From assembly GCF_030540875.1 (NCBI RefSeq), contig NZ_JAUOEM010000004.1:383533-447532 (forward strand): a stretch of 64,000 bases of DNA. The letters are read 5' to 3'. The notes beneath the pieces were generated by a model. It saw only the letters and a list, made by a program, of their open reading frames with translations, was not told the DNA's origin and did not search any database. Every line of letters starts with the position of its first letter. The stretch's first letter is position 1. This DNA is from Flavivirga amylovorans. GTDB taxonomy: Bacteria; Bacteroidota; Bacteroidia; Flavobacteriales; Flavobacteriaceae. A program made the position numbers and the translations under genes. Positions 1-9,646 of this stretch are shown piece after piece.

Positions 1-1254
1 CTCGTCTTCAACTTTTGCGATAACAGGTTCTGTAGTGAGTAATTCTAAATCCTTAGTGTATGAAGTATTGTAAGCTCTAGTCGCTTCAAATTTAAAATCA
101 CCATCTTTAAATCCGTCCTTTTGAGTTGTAATGCTATACGATTCAAAAGGAGTCACATGAAAGCTATAACTAGCATTAGTTTTAGTTCGTTGTCTTGAAA
201 TTTCTTTACCTTCTTCGTCTTTTAAAATAACTAAGGTATTAGGGAGTTTTATTTTGGTTTCTAAATCTAAAACCTGACCCTTTATTGTTTGAATTATTTC
301 ATCATTAGTAGCTGTATAAATATCGAAACCACCTTTTCCATTTGGTCTGTTAGAAGATACATAGCCTTTATTTTTAGCAGCTAAGAAATAAGCAACTTCA
401 TCATATCGCGTATTAATGGTGTTCCCCATATTTCTTGGAGTTTTATACCCGTTACTTAAAATTTTACTCGTAAAAAGATCAAATCCACCTATATTGTTAT
501 GTCCTTTTGAAGAGAAATATAAATATTTTGAATCTATAGAAAGGGATGGATATTTTTCATCTGAGCGTGTATTAATATTATCTCCTAGGTTTTTAGGGGT
601 ACTTAAAGTACCATCTGCATTTATGTCTGAAACGTAGAGGTCGTAACCCCCAATAGATTCTGGCATATTTGCCGAAAAATATAATTTATCACCTTTAGGA
701 CTTACAAAAGGGTTTTCTATTGAAACATTTGTCTTATTAATACTCAAAAGGGCTTCATTAATCCAATTACCATGAGAATCTTCTTCTAAAATAGCTTTAT
801 ATAATTTATACTCCATTGAGTTTTCTTTAGAACTCCTGGTATAATACACTGTTTTTTGATCTGGAGAAAATGTTAATTGGTCTTCACTGTTTTTTGTGTT
901 TAGTATTCTAGAAAACAAAAGCGGTAAGCTTAATGAACCATTTTTATCAATGTCTAGGCAAAATAAATCTTTATACGCTTCATTCGTATTAGGATCTATT
1001 TTTGCTAGTCCTCCAAGTTTTTTTGAGGACACCATAATAAGTTTATTTCTGAAAAAACCAGATCCAATTTCGGAATATTTAGTATTAACACCAGCGTCTA
1101 AAAGTTCGAACTCAAATCCGTTAGCATCAATGGAGTTTAATGATGAACGTGAATTGTTAAAAGAAAAATTATTCGATGCTATTAAATTAGAAGGTCCTTG
1201 ACTAAGTATAATGTTAGAGATAAGGAAAATGAAAAAAGATAATTTAGTTTTCAT
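1..1254 (-). CDS. PD40-repeat/OmpA-type envelope protein, C-terminus beyond window
   Basis: Open frame from an ATG at 1254 down to the window edge, 418 codons with no stop. The first residues (MKTKLSFFIFLISNIILSQG) form a Sec signal peptide. The middle carries WD40-like/PD40 beta-propeller motifs such as SPKGDKLYFSANMP, YLYFSSKGH and SSNRPNGKGGFDIY, then a carboxypeptidase-regulatory-like stretch (GQVLDLETKIKLPNT). It matches the complete neighbour at 1596-3152 closely along its whole visible length, so an OmpA peptidoglycan-binding domain probably follows outside the window. Family role: periplasmic/outer-membrane envelope protein. The exact function is not deducible. Confidence 0.85.
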   Translation of the reverse strand, partial: MKTKLSFFIFLISNIILSQGPSNLIASNNFSFNNSRSSLNSIDANGFEFELLDAGVNTKYSEIGSGFFRNKLIMVSSKKLGGLAKIDPNTNEAYKDLFCLDIDKNGSLSLPLLFSRILNTKNSEDQLTFSPDQKTVYYTRSSKENSMEYKLYKAILEEDSHGNWINEALLSINKTNVSIENPFVSPKGDKLYFSANMPESIGGYDLYVSDINADGTLSTPKNLGDNINTRSDEKYPSLSIDSKYLYFSSKGHNNIGGFDLFTSKILSNGYKTPRNMGNTINTRYDEVAYFLAAKNKGYVSSNRPNGKGGFDIYTATNDEIIQTIKGQVLDLETKIKLPNTLVILKDEEGKEISRQRTKTNASYSFHVTPFESYSITTQKDGFKDGDFKFEATRAYNTSYTKDLELLTTEPVIAKVEDE

Positions 1255-1595
1255 CTTTTGAGGGATTAGAGAGATTAAAATTAAATGGATGTTAAATGTA
1301 ATCCTGAACCTTAGTTTTTGAAAATTTCTTAGATGAATAGCTATTTAATTCGTTTACCAATTACTTTATTGAGAGTTCTAGTAAAAAAAAGACCTTTTGT
1401 TGTTCTAGTGTGATAACAAATTTAAGTAGCTATATTTACAACTATCTGTTATTGAATTTTTTATATGTGAAATTAAAATATTTGTAATTATATAATTCAT
1501 GTCTTTTTTAGAAAAGGATAAAAGTGAATCTAACTTTTAGATGCCCAATTATTCTAATACCACTTTTTCAAGATGAAATTGTTTTAAAGTATATT
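1255..1595. other. 341-bp intergenic region between two OmpA paralogues
   Basis: AT-rich spacer without a credible gene. On the minus strand a TAAATTTG (-7 like) lies at 1417-1424 with a TTG 14 bp further upstream, slightly short of the usual 17-23 bp spacing, so it is only a weak promoter candidate for the gene starting at 1254. No convincing hairpin terminator was seen. Confidence 0.4.
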
Positions 1596-3152
1596 TTATG
1601 GAGTAGTACTTAAAATAACAAATTCAACGCGCCTATTAGTTTGTAAGTCTTTTTTAGAACAATAATTTTTGCAATCAATTAATGGTTTACTTTCTCCATA
1701 ACCTTTAGACAAAAGTCTATTTTTTGAAATACCATTTTTAATTAAATAATTTAAAGCTGATTTAGCTCGTTTTTTAGATAGACTTAAATTAAAGGTGTCA
1801 GAGCCTTTATTATCGGTATGCGCATTAATTGCTAATCTTGTTTTTGGATGATTGTTGAGTACTTCTATTATTTTGTTTAAGGTGGCATACGATTCTTTTT
1901 TTATACTATGTTTAGCAAAGTCAAAATATATGTTTTTAGTTATCATTTTAAATTCATTAGTCGCTTCTGTTATGGGATTTGTAGCGATTATTTCTAAATC
2001 CTTGTTATAAGTTGTGTTTTCACTTTTATACGATGCAAAATCAAATGAGCCATCTTTAAAGCACCTTTTTTTAGTTGTAATTGTGTAAGACTCTAATGGA
2101 GCAACATCAAATCTATAAGTACCATCTTTGCTTGTAACTAACTGTTCAATTTCTTTTTGATTTCTATCTTTTAGAATAACGATGGTATTGGGTAATATAG
2201 CCTTAGTGTTAAAATCTAAAATTTTACCTTCAATGGTTTGTTTGATGTGATTCGTAGTAAAGTAATAAATATCGAAACCACCTTTTCCGTTTGGTCTATT
2301 TGATGAAAAATATCCTGCACTTTTGTTTATATTAAAATAAGCAACTTCATCATACCTTGAATTGATAGTATTACCCATATTTATAGGAGTTTTATAACCA
2401 TCTCTTGAAATTTCACTAACAAAGAAATCAAACCCTCCCATGCCCTTGTGGCCTTTTGAGGAAAAGAATAAATACGCATTATCCATAGAAACATATGGGT
2501 GCTTATCATCAAAAGGAGTATTTATTTTTTCACCTAAATTTTTAGGAGTCGCTAAAGTGCCATCAGGATTAATATTAGAAACGTAGATGTCATAACCGCC
2601 AATGGCATTAGGCATGTTAGCAGAGAAATATAGTTTATCGCATTTAGCGTTAACAAAAGGGTTTTCTATGGATACGTTTTCTTTGTTAATACTTAACAGT
2701 TTTTCGTTAACCCAATTGCCGTGTGAACCTTCTTCTAAAATAGCTTTGTAAAGTTTAAACTCTAAAGAGTTTGTTTTACTGCTTCTAGAGTAGTAGACCG
2801 TTTCTTGATTTGGTGAAAAAGAAATTTGACCTTCACTATCGTTTGTATTTAAAATTCTTGAAAATAACAACGGATTAGCTAAAATCCCTTTACCTAAAGT
2901 ATCTAAACAATATAGTTCCTTATAGGCTTCATTTGTATTGGGGTCTATTTTTGCTAATGCTCCAATTTTTTTTGAAGATACCATGATAAGCTTGTCTTTA
3001 AAAAAACCAGATCCAATTTCTGAGAATTTAGTATTAATACCAGTATCGGAAATTTTAAACTGAAAGCCATTAGTTCCTATAGTAAGTTTAGTAGGTTGGC
3101 TAAATAAAAGGGTACATTGAAGGCATAGGATAATTAAAAAATAAGTTTTCAT
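1596..3152 (-). CDS. PD40-repeat OmpA-family protein
   Basis: 518 aa. Signal peptide (MKTYFLIILCLQCTLLFSQ), then PD40/WD40-like propeller motifs (SPNQETVYYSRS, CDKLYFSANMP, YLFFSSKGHKGMGGFDFF, SSNRPNGKGGFDIYY), a carboxypeptidase-regulatory-like segment near residues 310-375, and a C-terminal OmpA domain from about residue 400 (FDFAKHSIKKES, INAHTDNKGSD, NLSLSKKRAKSALNYL, TNRRVEF). The last motifs are the diaminopimelate-contacting part of OmpA-like domains, so the protein probably anchors to peptidoglycan. This architecture is common in Flavobacteriia and is shared by some T9SS- and gliding-associated proteins, but nothing here assigns that role. It is a tandem paralogue of the gene at 1-1254. 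Confidence 0.9.
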   Translation of the reverse strand: MKTYFLIILCLQCTLLFSQPTKLTIGTNGFQFKISDTGINTKFSEIGSGFFKDKLIMVSSKKIGALAKIDPNTNEAYKELYCLDTLGKGILANPLLFSRILNTNDSEGQISFSPNQETVYYSRSSKTNSLEFKLYKAILEEGSHGNWVNEKLLSINKENVSIENPFVNAKCDKLYFSANMPNAIGGYDIYVSNINPDGTLATPKNLGEKINTPFDDKHPYVSMDNAYLFFSSKGHKGMGGFDFFVSEISRDGYKTPINMGNTINSRYDEVAYFNINKSAGYFSSNRPNGKGGFDIYYFTTNHIKQTIEGKILDFNTKAILPNTIVILKDRNQKEIEQLVTSKDGTYRFDVAPLESYTITTKKRCFKDGSFDFASYKSENTTYNKDLEIIATNPITEATNEFKMITKNIYFDFAKHSIKKESYATLNKIIEVLNNHPKTRLAINAHTDNKGSDTFNLSLSKKRAKSALNYLIKNGISKNRLLSKGYGESKPLIDCKNYCSKKDLQTNRRVEFVILSTTP

Positions 3153-3279
3153 CTGAGGGGCTATTGTAGGTTTGTGATGCTATTAAACTTGTTATCAACA
3201 CTTTAAAAATATAATTTTTGAAGATAATAAACAATATTAATCGACCAAGCGCTTTGTGAATAATAAAAAACCTACAAAA

Positions 3280-4794
3280 TTATTCGTTTAAACGTAATAG
3301 CTCATCCATATAATCCCTCGTGTTAGAAAGTCGAGGTATTTTATGTTGTCCACCCAGTTTATTGTTTTGTTTCAGCCAATCATAAAACAAATGTTCTCTG
3401 GCTATATTAATTTTGGGTTTGTTAAGTGTTAAATTATTATAACGTTTAGCTTCGTAGTCAGAATTTAATGCCTTTAGAGCATTATCAAATAATTCATTAA
3501 AATAATGGATGTCTTTAGGAGGTGTTTTAAATTCAATAAGCCATTCATGAGCTCCTTTTTCTTTGTCTTTCATGAATATAGGAGCAGCTGTGAAATCTAC
3601 AATTTCGGCTTTGGTACGTTTACATACCTTTTTTAATGCGTTTTCGGCATTTTCAATAATTAGCTCTTCTCCAAAAACATTAATATGATGTTTGGTTCTA
3701 CCAGATACTTTTATTCTATAGGGACTTAATGATGTAAACCGAACAGTGTCACCAATCTTATAACGCCATAATCCAGCATTAGTAGTAATTATTACAGCAT
3801 AATTTTTATTAAGTTGGACATCACTTAAAGGAATCGCTCTTTCTTCAGAAGTAGCATAAATATTCATAGGAATAAATTCATAGAAAATACCATAATCCAG
3901 CATCAATAATAATTCATCAGAGTTGTTTTGATCTTGAATAGCGAAAAACCCTTCCGAAGCATTATAAATCTCATAATATTTAAAATCGGTTTCAGGAAGA
4001 ATTTTTTTGTACTGATCTTTATATGGTGTGAAGCTAACCCCTCCATGAAAATAGACTTCTAAATTTGGCCAGATGTCACGAAGACTTTCTTTTCCAGTAG
4101 TATCCAAAACGTTGTTGAGTAGTACAAGCATCCATGAAGGAACACCAGCAAGACTTGTTACATTTTCATCTATGGTTTCATTTACAATGGCTTGCATTTT
4201 ATGTTCCCAATCGCTCATTAAAGAAACCTTATTACTTGGTGTACTACTAAATTCTGCCCAAAAAGGCATATTATCAATTAAAATAGCAGATAAGTCACCA
4301 AACACAGTACCGTTTTCTTTGTATAATTCTTTACTGCCCCCTAATCGTAAACTCTTTCCAGTAAACAATTGTGAGTCTTCATTATTATTAAGATACATGC
4401 ATAATAAATCTTTACCAGCGGCGTAATGACAATCTTCAAGCGATTCTATACTTACTGGAATAAACTTACTTTTTGCTCTGGTAGTACCGCTAGATTTTGC
4501 AAACCATTTTATTGGACTGGGCCAAAAAATATTGGTCTCACCTTTTCTGGACCGTTCAATAACATCTTGCCAGCCATCATAATTTTTAATGGGAACGCGT
4601 TCAGAAAATGTCCTGTAGTTTTTTACTGTAGAAAAATCGTATTTTTTGCCAATTTCAGTGTCTTTAGCAATGTCTATAAGGCTTAATAGTAACTCGTTTT
4701 GTACTTCGTTAGGGTATTTTAAAAACAATTCTATTTGATGGAATCGTTTTTTTAAGAACCAAGAAGCAATCGAATTTACTATAGGTATTGGCAT
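3280..4794 (-). CDS. GH3 (auxin-responsive promoter) family acyl-adenylating enzyme
   Basis: 504 aa, the usual length for bacterial GH3 proteins. Motifs of the ANL adenylating superfamily are visible: SSGTTRAKSKFIP (nucleotide-binding loop), YNASEGFFAIQ, and GLWRYKIGDTVRFTS. Plant GH3 enzymes conjugate acyl acids to amino acids through an acyl-adenylate; the substrate of the bacterial members is unknown to me. No signal peptide or membrane segment, so cytoplasmic. It is transcribed away from the DUF2797 gene, with only 42 bp between the two starts. Confidence 0.88.
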   Translation of the reverse strand: MPIPIVNSIASWFLKKRFHQIELFLKYPNEVQNELLLSLIDIAKDTEIGKKYDFSTVKNYRTFSERVPIKNYDGWQDVIERSRKGETNIFWPSPIKWFAKSSGTTRAKSKFIPVSIESLEDCHYAAGKDLLCMYLNNNEDSQLFTGKSLRLGGSKELYKENGTVFGDLSAILIDNMPFWAEFSSTPSNKVSLMSDWEHKMQAIVNETIDENVTSLAGVPSWMLVLLNNVLDTTGKESLRDIWPNLEVYFHGGVSFTPYKDQYKKILPETDFKYYEIYNASEGFFAIQDQNNSDELLLMLDYGIFYEFIPMNIYATSEERAIPLSDVQLNKNYAVIITTNAGLWRYKIGDTVRFTSLSPYRIKVSGRTKHHINVFGEELIIENAENALKKVCKRTKAEIVDFTAAPIFMKDKEKGAHEWLIEFKTPPKDIHYFNELFDNALKALNSDYEAKRYNNLTLNKPKINIAREHLFYDWLKQNNKLGGQHKIPRLSNTRDYMDELLRLNE

Positions 4795-4836
4795 ATTTAT
4801 TTTATCTTTAAGATTTTAAAAATAATACTTTTTTTT

Positions 4837-5631
4837 ATGACTTACCAAGGTGTTTTAACAAAAATGGAAACAGAGTTTGCTAATCCAATTCAATACTATT
4901 TGGTGTTTGAAAATGATTTTTTAAACATGAACCAACTATTGAATAAAAGCATGACGATTCAATTTGTTAAATATCAGTGTTTAAACTGCGGATTAGATAA
5001 GCCTATTTTTAGACAAGGGTTTGATAAACAGTGCTTTTACGAAGTGCCTCAAGCTGCCGATTGGATTATGCGTCCTGAGTTAAGTACAGCTCATTTAGGT
5101 AAGGAAGATCGGGATTTAGAATTTGAAAAACGCGCTCAGTTACAGCCGCATATTGTGTATTTAGCAAATTCAAGCAATGTAAAAGTTGGCGTTACAAGAA
5201 AAAACCAAGTGCCAACACGTTGGATAGATCAAGGGGCTCATGAGGCTATTGAAATTGTTGAGGTTCCTAATCGTTATTTAGCAGGTATTACTGAGGTTGC
5301 TTTGAAAGATTATGTAGCAGATAAAACGAACTGGAGAAAGATGCTTAAAAATGATATTAAGGATGAAAGTTTAGTAGAGTGGCGTGGACGTTTAAAGCAG
5401 TATATCCCTGATGAAGCTAAAGATTATTTTATTGAAGCAAACACAGAAACTAATTTAGAGTTTCCAGTACATAAATACCCTGAAAAGCCTAAAAGTTTAA
5501 ATATAGTTAAACAACAACAGTATTCAGGCAAATTGGTTGGCATAAAAGGGCAGTACCTTATTTTTGAAGATGAAACTGTTTTTAATGTTCGTGCTAATGA
5601 GGGATTGGTTGTTAATATCACTATTAATTAA
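4837..5631 (+). CDS. DUF2797 domain protein
   Basis: 264 aa, cytoplasmic. It has a short zinc-ribbon-like group (C48, C51 and C66) followed by a GIY-YIG-like core (PHIVYLANSSNVKVGVTRKN, then PTRWIDQGA). This is the DUF2797 family, whose biochemical role is unknown. The stop overlaps the convergent LysE-type gene by a few bases, so the two transcripts collide. The ATG at 4837 is the first in frame after the divergent promoter region. Confidence 0.8.
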   Translation: MTYQGVLTKMETEFANPIQYYLVFENDFLNMNQLLNKSMTIQFVKYQCLNCGLDKPIFRQGFDKQCFYEVPQAADWIMRPELSTAHLGKEDRDLEFEKRAQLQPHIVYLANSSNVKVGVTRKNQVPTRWIDQGAHEAIEIVEVPNRYLAGITEVALKDYVADKTNWRKMLKNDIKDESLVEWRGRLKQYIPDEAKDYFIEANTETNLEFPVHKYPEKPKSLNIVKQQQYSGKLVGIKGQYLIFEDETVFNVRANEGLVVNITIN

Positions 5632-6251
5632 ACGACATACAATTTCGCAGCTTGTACAAAAGCAATAACGATTAATAAAACACCAGTTACTTTATTGATA
5701 ACAAGTGATATGTTTTGAACCTTGTTTTTAATCAATATGCTAAACCTGCTATAAGAGTACAAGGTGAGTAACTTGCCTAAGTAAACGCCACAAAAAAATA
5801 AAAATAGTACGGAGAATGATGACTGTAATGATAACATGACATCATTGTTATTTATAATCCCAAAAGCGATGACCCAATAGATTAAGACAGGAGGGTTTAA
5901 TATACCAAGAAAAAAACCAGTCGCATATTTAGATTGTGTTATCGTTCTTTTTTTTGGTTTTCTTTCAGATTGCTTTTTAAAGAATAAATAAATGCCAGCA
6001 ACAAATAAAAGTAAGGCAACGGTTATTTGTACCCATAAATTATTATTAAAAAAATCTTTGACCTCTAGATTGCAATGTAAGGCGTAATATGATAACATGA
6101 CTTCTGCAATTCCAGCAGCAACGGCAATTTTAAAAGCTTTCTTTGCATTTTGCTTCAAAGTTGTATTAATAACAGCAATGTTAGAAGCGCCTAAAGGAAG
6201 CGCTCCAAGAATAGCAGCTAATATGCCTATTAATAAATAGATTGAAATCAT
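5628..6251 (-). CDS. LysE/RhtB-family transporter
   Basis: 207 aa, about six transmembrane segments, with an N-terminal small-residue motif (LGALPLGASNIAVINTT) at the place where LysE-type exporters carry their conserved glycine/proline motif. The family exports amino acids or related small molecules from the cytoplasm; the substrate is not predictable. A basic cytosolic loop (KKQSERKPKKRT) separates the two halves. Convergent with and overlapping the DUF2797 gene at its 3' end. Confidence 0.75.
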   Translation of the reverse strand: MISIYLLIGILAAILGALPLGASNIAVINTTLKQNAKKAFKIAVAAGIAEVMLSYYALHCNLEVKDFFNNNLWVQITVALLLFVAGIYLFFKKQSERKPKKRTITQSKYATGFFLGILNPPVLIYWVIAFGIINNNDVMLSLQSSFSVLFLFFCGVYLGKLLTLYSYSRFSILIKNKVQNISLVINKVTGVLLIVIAFVQAAKLYVV

Positions 6252-6328
6252 AAAGCTTTTGTAGTGATTAAACTTAAAAGCTTACATGAATTTTAATAAG
6301 AATGCGCTTTTTTGAAGATGTTATATAC

Positions 6329-6364
6329 TGAACTCATTTAGACTTTTTCAATTTGTTAAAATAT
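6329..6364. repeat. single-end fragment of the TGAACTCAT inverted-repeat element
   Basis: Starts with TGAACTCATTTAGACTTTT, identical to the 19-bp terminal repeat of the element at 54769-54932. The identity continues inward (CAATTTG, then TAAAA and ATG) with about two mismatches before it stops. No second end is found nearby, so this is a solo or truncated copy. Confidence 0.7.
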
Positions 6365-6384
6365 GATCTTGAAATTATTGCAAT

Positions 6385-6424
6385 AAAAAAGCCGCATTTG
6401 TTTTAAATCAAATGCGGCTTTTTT
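6385..6424. terminator. rho-independent terminator after rpsU
   Basis: Perfect 16-bp inverted repeat AAAAAAGCCGCATTTG with an 8-nt loop. It is flanked by A- and T-runs, so it can work in both directions. It lies 13 bp past the rpsU stop on the minus strand. Confidence 0.9.
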
Positions 6425-6437
6425 ATAATAGGGAATT

Positions 6438-6632
6438 CTAAATATCTTCTTGATCTCTTAAGTTTTGAATATACGCAGCTTTTTGAATTTCGCGACGTCT
6501 CTTAACAGATGGTTTTGTGAAAAACTGACCATCTCTCAAGTTTTGCATAACTTTAATGTTTCTGTGTTTTCTTTTGTAGCGTTTTAAGGCACGCTCAATA
6601 TTTTCACCTTCTTTAATAATAATCTTTAGCAT
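6438..6632 (-). CDS. rpsU: 30S ribosomal protein bS21
   Basis: 64 aa, highly basic, with the bS21 pattern from MLKIIIKEGENIERALKRYK to KPSVKRRREIQKA. It binds the small subunit near the 3' end of 16S rRNA and assists initiation. The ATG at 6632 is preceded by AAAAATCACAC with no purine-rich Shine-Dalgarno run. A good promoter lies at 6814-6843, giving a leader of about 170 nt, and a strong terminator follows the stop. It is a single-gene unit. Confidence 0.95.
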   Translation of the reverse strand: MLKIIIKEGENIERALKRYKRKHRNIKVMQNLRDGQFFTKPSVKRRREIQKAAYIQNLRDQEDI

Positions 6633-6813
6633 GTGTGATTTTTAAATTCGTTCGTTTTTAGGACTATCCGCAAATACGTTTTTAATACTTTGTTTTTTAA
6701 AGTATGTTTTAACCATGCTATTCGTTTTATTAAATTCATAGAAGTGGTTAATAACAATAATAACTTTTTTAAATTAGTATCCTAATAAAAAAGGATTTAT
6801 TTAAAATAATGTG

Positions 6814-6843
6814 CAAAAATACGGATTTATTTTTTTGTATCAA
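6814..6843 (-). promoter_or_regulatory. Bacteroidota-type promoter for rpsU
   Basis: On the minus strand TTG (6843-6841), a 19-bp spacer, then TATTTTTG (6821-6814). This fits the Bacteroidota consensus TTTG/TAnnTTTG with 17-23 bp spacing. It overlaps the stop codon of the AsmA-like gene. Transcription would begin near 6807. Confidence 0.6.
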
Positions 6844-9512
6844 CCTTTTTTCTTCCTACCACCTAATAAACCACCAAGAGCATTTTTTACGGCATCTTTC
6901 GTAGCGTCTGTTTTGGTAGAATCTTTTGGTGTTTTTTTGCTTTTAATAATATCTCCTAAAACCTTTTCAACTGAGCTGCTTTGTTCTTTTTTTATAGAGT
7001 CGGTTTTGCTTTTATTCCCACCAATAACGCCACTAATCAAATCTTTTACTTTGTCTTTACCTTTATTGAGCGCTTTTTGTTTTTCAATTTCTATAAGTTG
7101 CTTTGTTAGGTTTTTAACACCGCTTGTTAAATCTGTTTTTACCGAAGGTTTTGTATATGTACCTCCAATGTTAGCAGTAACAGGAATTGTTATATTTTTT
7201 GCGTCCTCATCATTAATTTTACCAATTAATTGATTAACATCGCTTCCTAAGTACTTAGCAGGTACATTAAAAACGGCACTGTACTCTAGTTTTTTATCAA
7301 AACCGTGAGATCCCGAAACATCAATAGTAATATCGTCGTATTTTAATTGGAATGGTTTTACACTAACTTTTCCATCTGCGAATTCTAATGTCGTTTTAAG
7401 AGCCTTCAAATCTAATTTATCAAAATCTATAAAACTTAAGGAACCTTCTAGCTGATTAAATAATTCGCCTTTATTTTCATTAATTTTAGTCGTTAATAAT
7501 TCAGCAAGGGCATCACCAGAAACACTGCTTAATTCAGGTGAAAATTCACTATCTAAATGACCTGCCAAATTAATATTGGTGTTTAGTTTTCCTTGAAGTA
7601 TTTTGGCAACAGGAGCAAGACTCCTTAAAAGTTCTAATTCTTTAAATGACTGACTAATATCAAAACCATCTACACCTAAATTTAAATTAAAAGTAGGTGT
7701 TTCGTTTTTTGTAGAAACATCTCCAGAAATAGCTAAAGCACCATCAAATAAATTTGAGGTCATATCTTTAAGTGTTGCTCGCTGATCTTTAATTATAAGC
7801 GTGCCTTTTAAATCTTTTAAATTTAAATTATCATAAAGTACCGTTTTTGCATTGGCATTAATAGTGCAATCTAAAAAAGCCGGAATTTTTAACGATTCAC
7901 TATCGCTAGTAGTTTTATTATTTGTTGAGGCGGTTTCATCTTCAGACATAAAATCACTTACTTTAAAAAAAGTAGAATTCACATTAAAATACCCTTGAAG
8001 CGTATTATCACTTAATAAAAAGCCTAATAAACTTTTAATAGTACCAGACGCATTTATATCGCTATTCCCAGTCCTGGCTTTAAAGCTATTAAGGGAAACC
8101 GTTCCTGGGTTAAAAGACATATTCGCTTCAAAAATATGAATCGGATTTACAATATCTTCCGAAGAAAATACAAAATCGCTAATACTAGCAGAGCCATTAT
8201 TTTTTATACGTTCGTAAGTATTTGTCTCAATGGCATTCATGTCGAAAGCAGTGTTAATAGTTGCTTTTAAGGTACCGGTTAATGTATTTTCTAATTCAAC
8301 AGGATATACTTTAGTTACGTTTGCTAAATTTAAAGAGCCATCAATGCTGGCATTTACAGACATGTTTTTAGCAATATTTTTTAAAGAAGCAGACGATTTA
8401 AACATATCTTCGTCTATACTAAAATTAAGTGCTTTAATATCAACATAAGTATCATCAACATGTCCTGTGGTATTTTTTATAACTGTATTTATAGTAATGT
8501 TTTTTACACGTTTTGGTAAATCGGGATATTTAAAAGACGCGTTGTTCGATGTTAAACTAATATCTAACGTAGGAATTGTTTCTTCAGAACTTAAACCTTT
8601 AACAATACCTTTTACTTTAAAATCACCCGTAGTTTGAACACCTTCAATATTTTTTGAAAATTCTTCAGGAATAACTGCTAAGAAATTCTTGAAAGATGTT
8701 TCAGGATTTCCGAAAGTAATATCTATTTCTTGGCCATTTTCTAATTGCTGTACATAGCCATGAAACTCTAGAGGTAATTTATTTATAAGCGCCTTATTAT
8801 CTTTAAAAGTGTATTTGTTATTTGCTAGATCTAATCCTATTATGGCATCAAGTTTAATAGGATTATTGCTTAAATAGGTGCTGCTATCTATAGAGAAACT
8901 AATATTTGCTTCACTTTTTGTATCTAGTTCTGACGTTTCTGCGGAAAAGATACCTTTACCTTCATGATTAAGTTCAGATATGTAAACGGTCATTTTCGAT
9001 CCTTCATCTATATACGCCAAAGCACTATTGTTGATGCTATAATTTTCAATATCAAAAGAAAAGCCACTTGTTTCTGTTTCTATTTCGGTTGATGTATTTT
9101 CTTCATCTTTTTTAGCGATATCATAATTAGTGTTGCCGAATTTATCTGTTTTAAGCGTTAGTAAGGTTTCATCAACAGTAATAGAGTTTACTATAATGGG
9201 GTCTCCGCCTGACATTTTAAACAATTCTTTAATAGACATTGTAAGCGCAATATTCTTTGATGTTAGGAAGGTCTCATCTTTAAAAGGCTTAAAATTAGTG
9301 ATCACCAAATCAGTTACAGAGACATGTGCTTGGGGAAAACTTGTTAAAAAACTTAAACTCACATCGCTAAATTCTACTTGCGCATTTAAGTTGTCATTTA
9401 TAGACTGTTTTACCATGTCTTTAATTTGCCCTTTAAAAGCAAAAGGAATAGCAATTAAAAGGGCTAGTATGATTAGCAAAGTAATACTTAATATTTTTAA
9501 AGCTTTTTTCAT
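6840..9512 (-). CDS. AsmA-like outer-membrane biogenesis protein
   Basis: 890 aa. One N-terminal transmembrane helix (about residues 5-27, LKILSITLLIILALLIAIPF) is followed by a long, repetitive beta-rich region typical of AsmA/TamB-like bridge proteins, including an AsmA-like C-terminal region (NLGVDGFDISQSF, LEFADGKVSVKPFQLKYDDI, VPAKYLGSDVNQLIG). The last 130 residues are Lys/Asp/Ser-rich and low complexity. Family members are inner-membrane-anchored proteins implicated in lipid transport or outer-membrane assembly. The gene stands alone, with rpsU downstream under its own promoter. Confidence 0.85.
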   Translation of the reverse strand: MKKALKILSITLLIILALLIAIPFAFKGQIKDMVKQSINDNLNAQVEFSDVSLSFLTSFPQAHVSVTDLVITNFKPFKDETFLTSKNIALTMSIKELFKMSGGDPIIVNSITVDETLLTLKTDKFGNTNYDIAKKDEENTSTEIETETSGFSFDIENYSINNSALAYIDEGSKMTVYISELNHEGKGIFSAETSELDTKSEANISFSIDSSTYLSNNPIKLDAIIGLDLANNKYTFKDNKALINKLPLEFHGYVQQLENGQEIDITFGNPETSFKNFLAVIPEEFSKNIEGVQTTGDFKVKGIVKGLSSEETIPTLDISLTSNNASFKYPDLPKRVKNITINTVIKNTTGHVDDTYVDIKALNFSIDEDMFKSSASLKNIAKNMSVNASIDGSLNLANVTKVYPVELENTLTGTLKATINTAFDMNAIETNTYERIKNNGSASISDFVFSSEDIVNPIHIFEANMSFNPGTVSLNSFKARTGNSDINASGTIKSLLGFLLSDNTLQGYFNVNSTFFKVSDFMSEDETASTNNKTTSDSESLKIPAFLDCTINANAKTVLYDNLNLKDLKGTLIIKDQRATLKDMTSNLFDGALAISGDVSTKNETPTFNLNLGVDGFDISQSFKELELLRSLAPVAKILQGKLNTNINLAGHLDSEFSPELSSVSGDALAELLTTKINENKGELFNQLEGSLSFIDFDKLDLKALKTTLEFADGKVSVKPFQLKYDDITIDVSGSHGFDKKLEYSAVFNVPAKYLGSDVNQLIGKINDEDAKNITIPVTANIGGTYTKPSVKTDLTSGVKNLTKQLIEIEKQKALNKGKDKVKDLISGVIGGNKSKTDSIKKEQSSSVEKVLGDIIKSKKTPKDSTKTDATKDAVKNALGGLLGGRKKKG

Positions 9513-9646
9513 GGTGTAGGTGTTTTTACTTTTGGTTATGAATAGATTAGTGGAGTGTTGATATTGAACACGTTATGAATATACGTAAAAATGGCATTAG
9601 AAAGATGATACTTGTTTTTATTTAATATAAATTTATTATTAAGGTT

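Noticed and set aside
416-1201. Two plus-strand open frames at the start of the window
   Set aside because: They are antisense to the clear OmpA-type gene on the minus strand.
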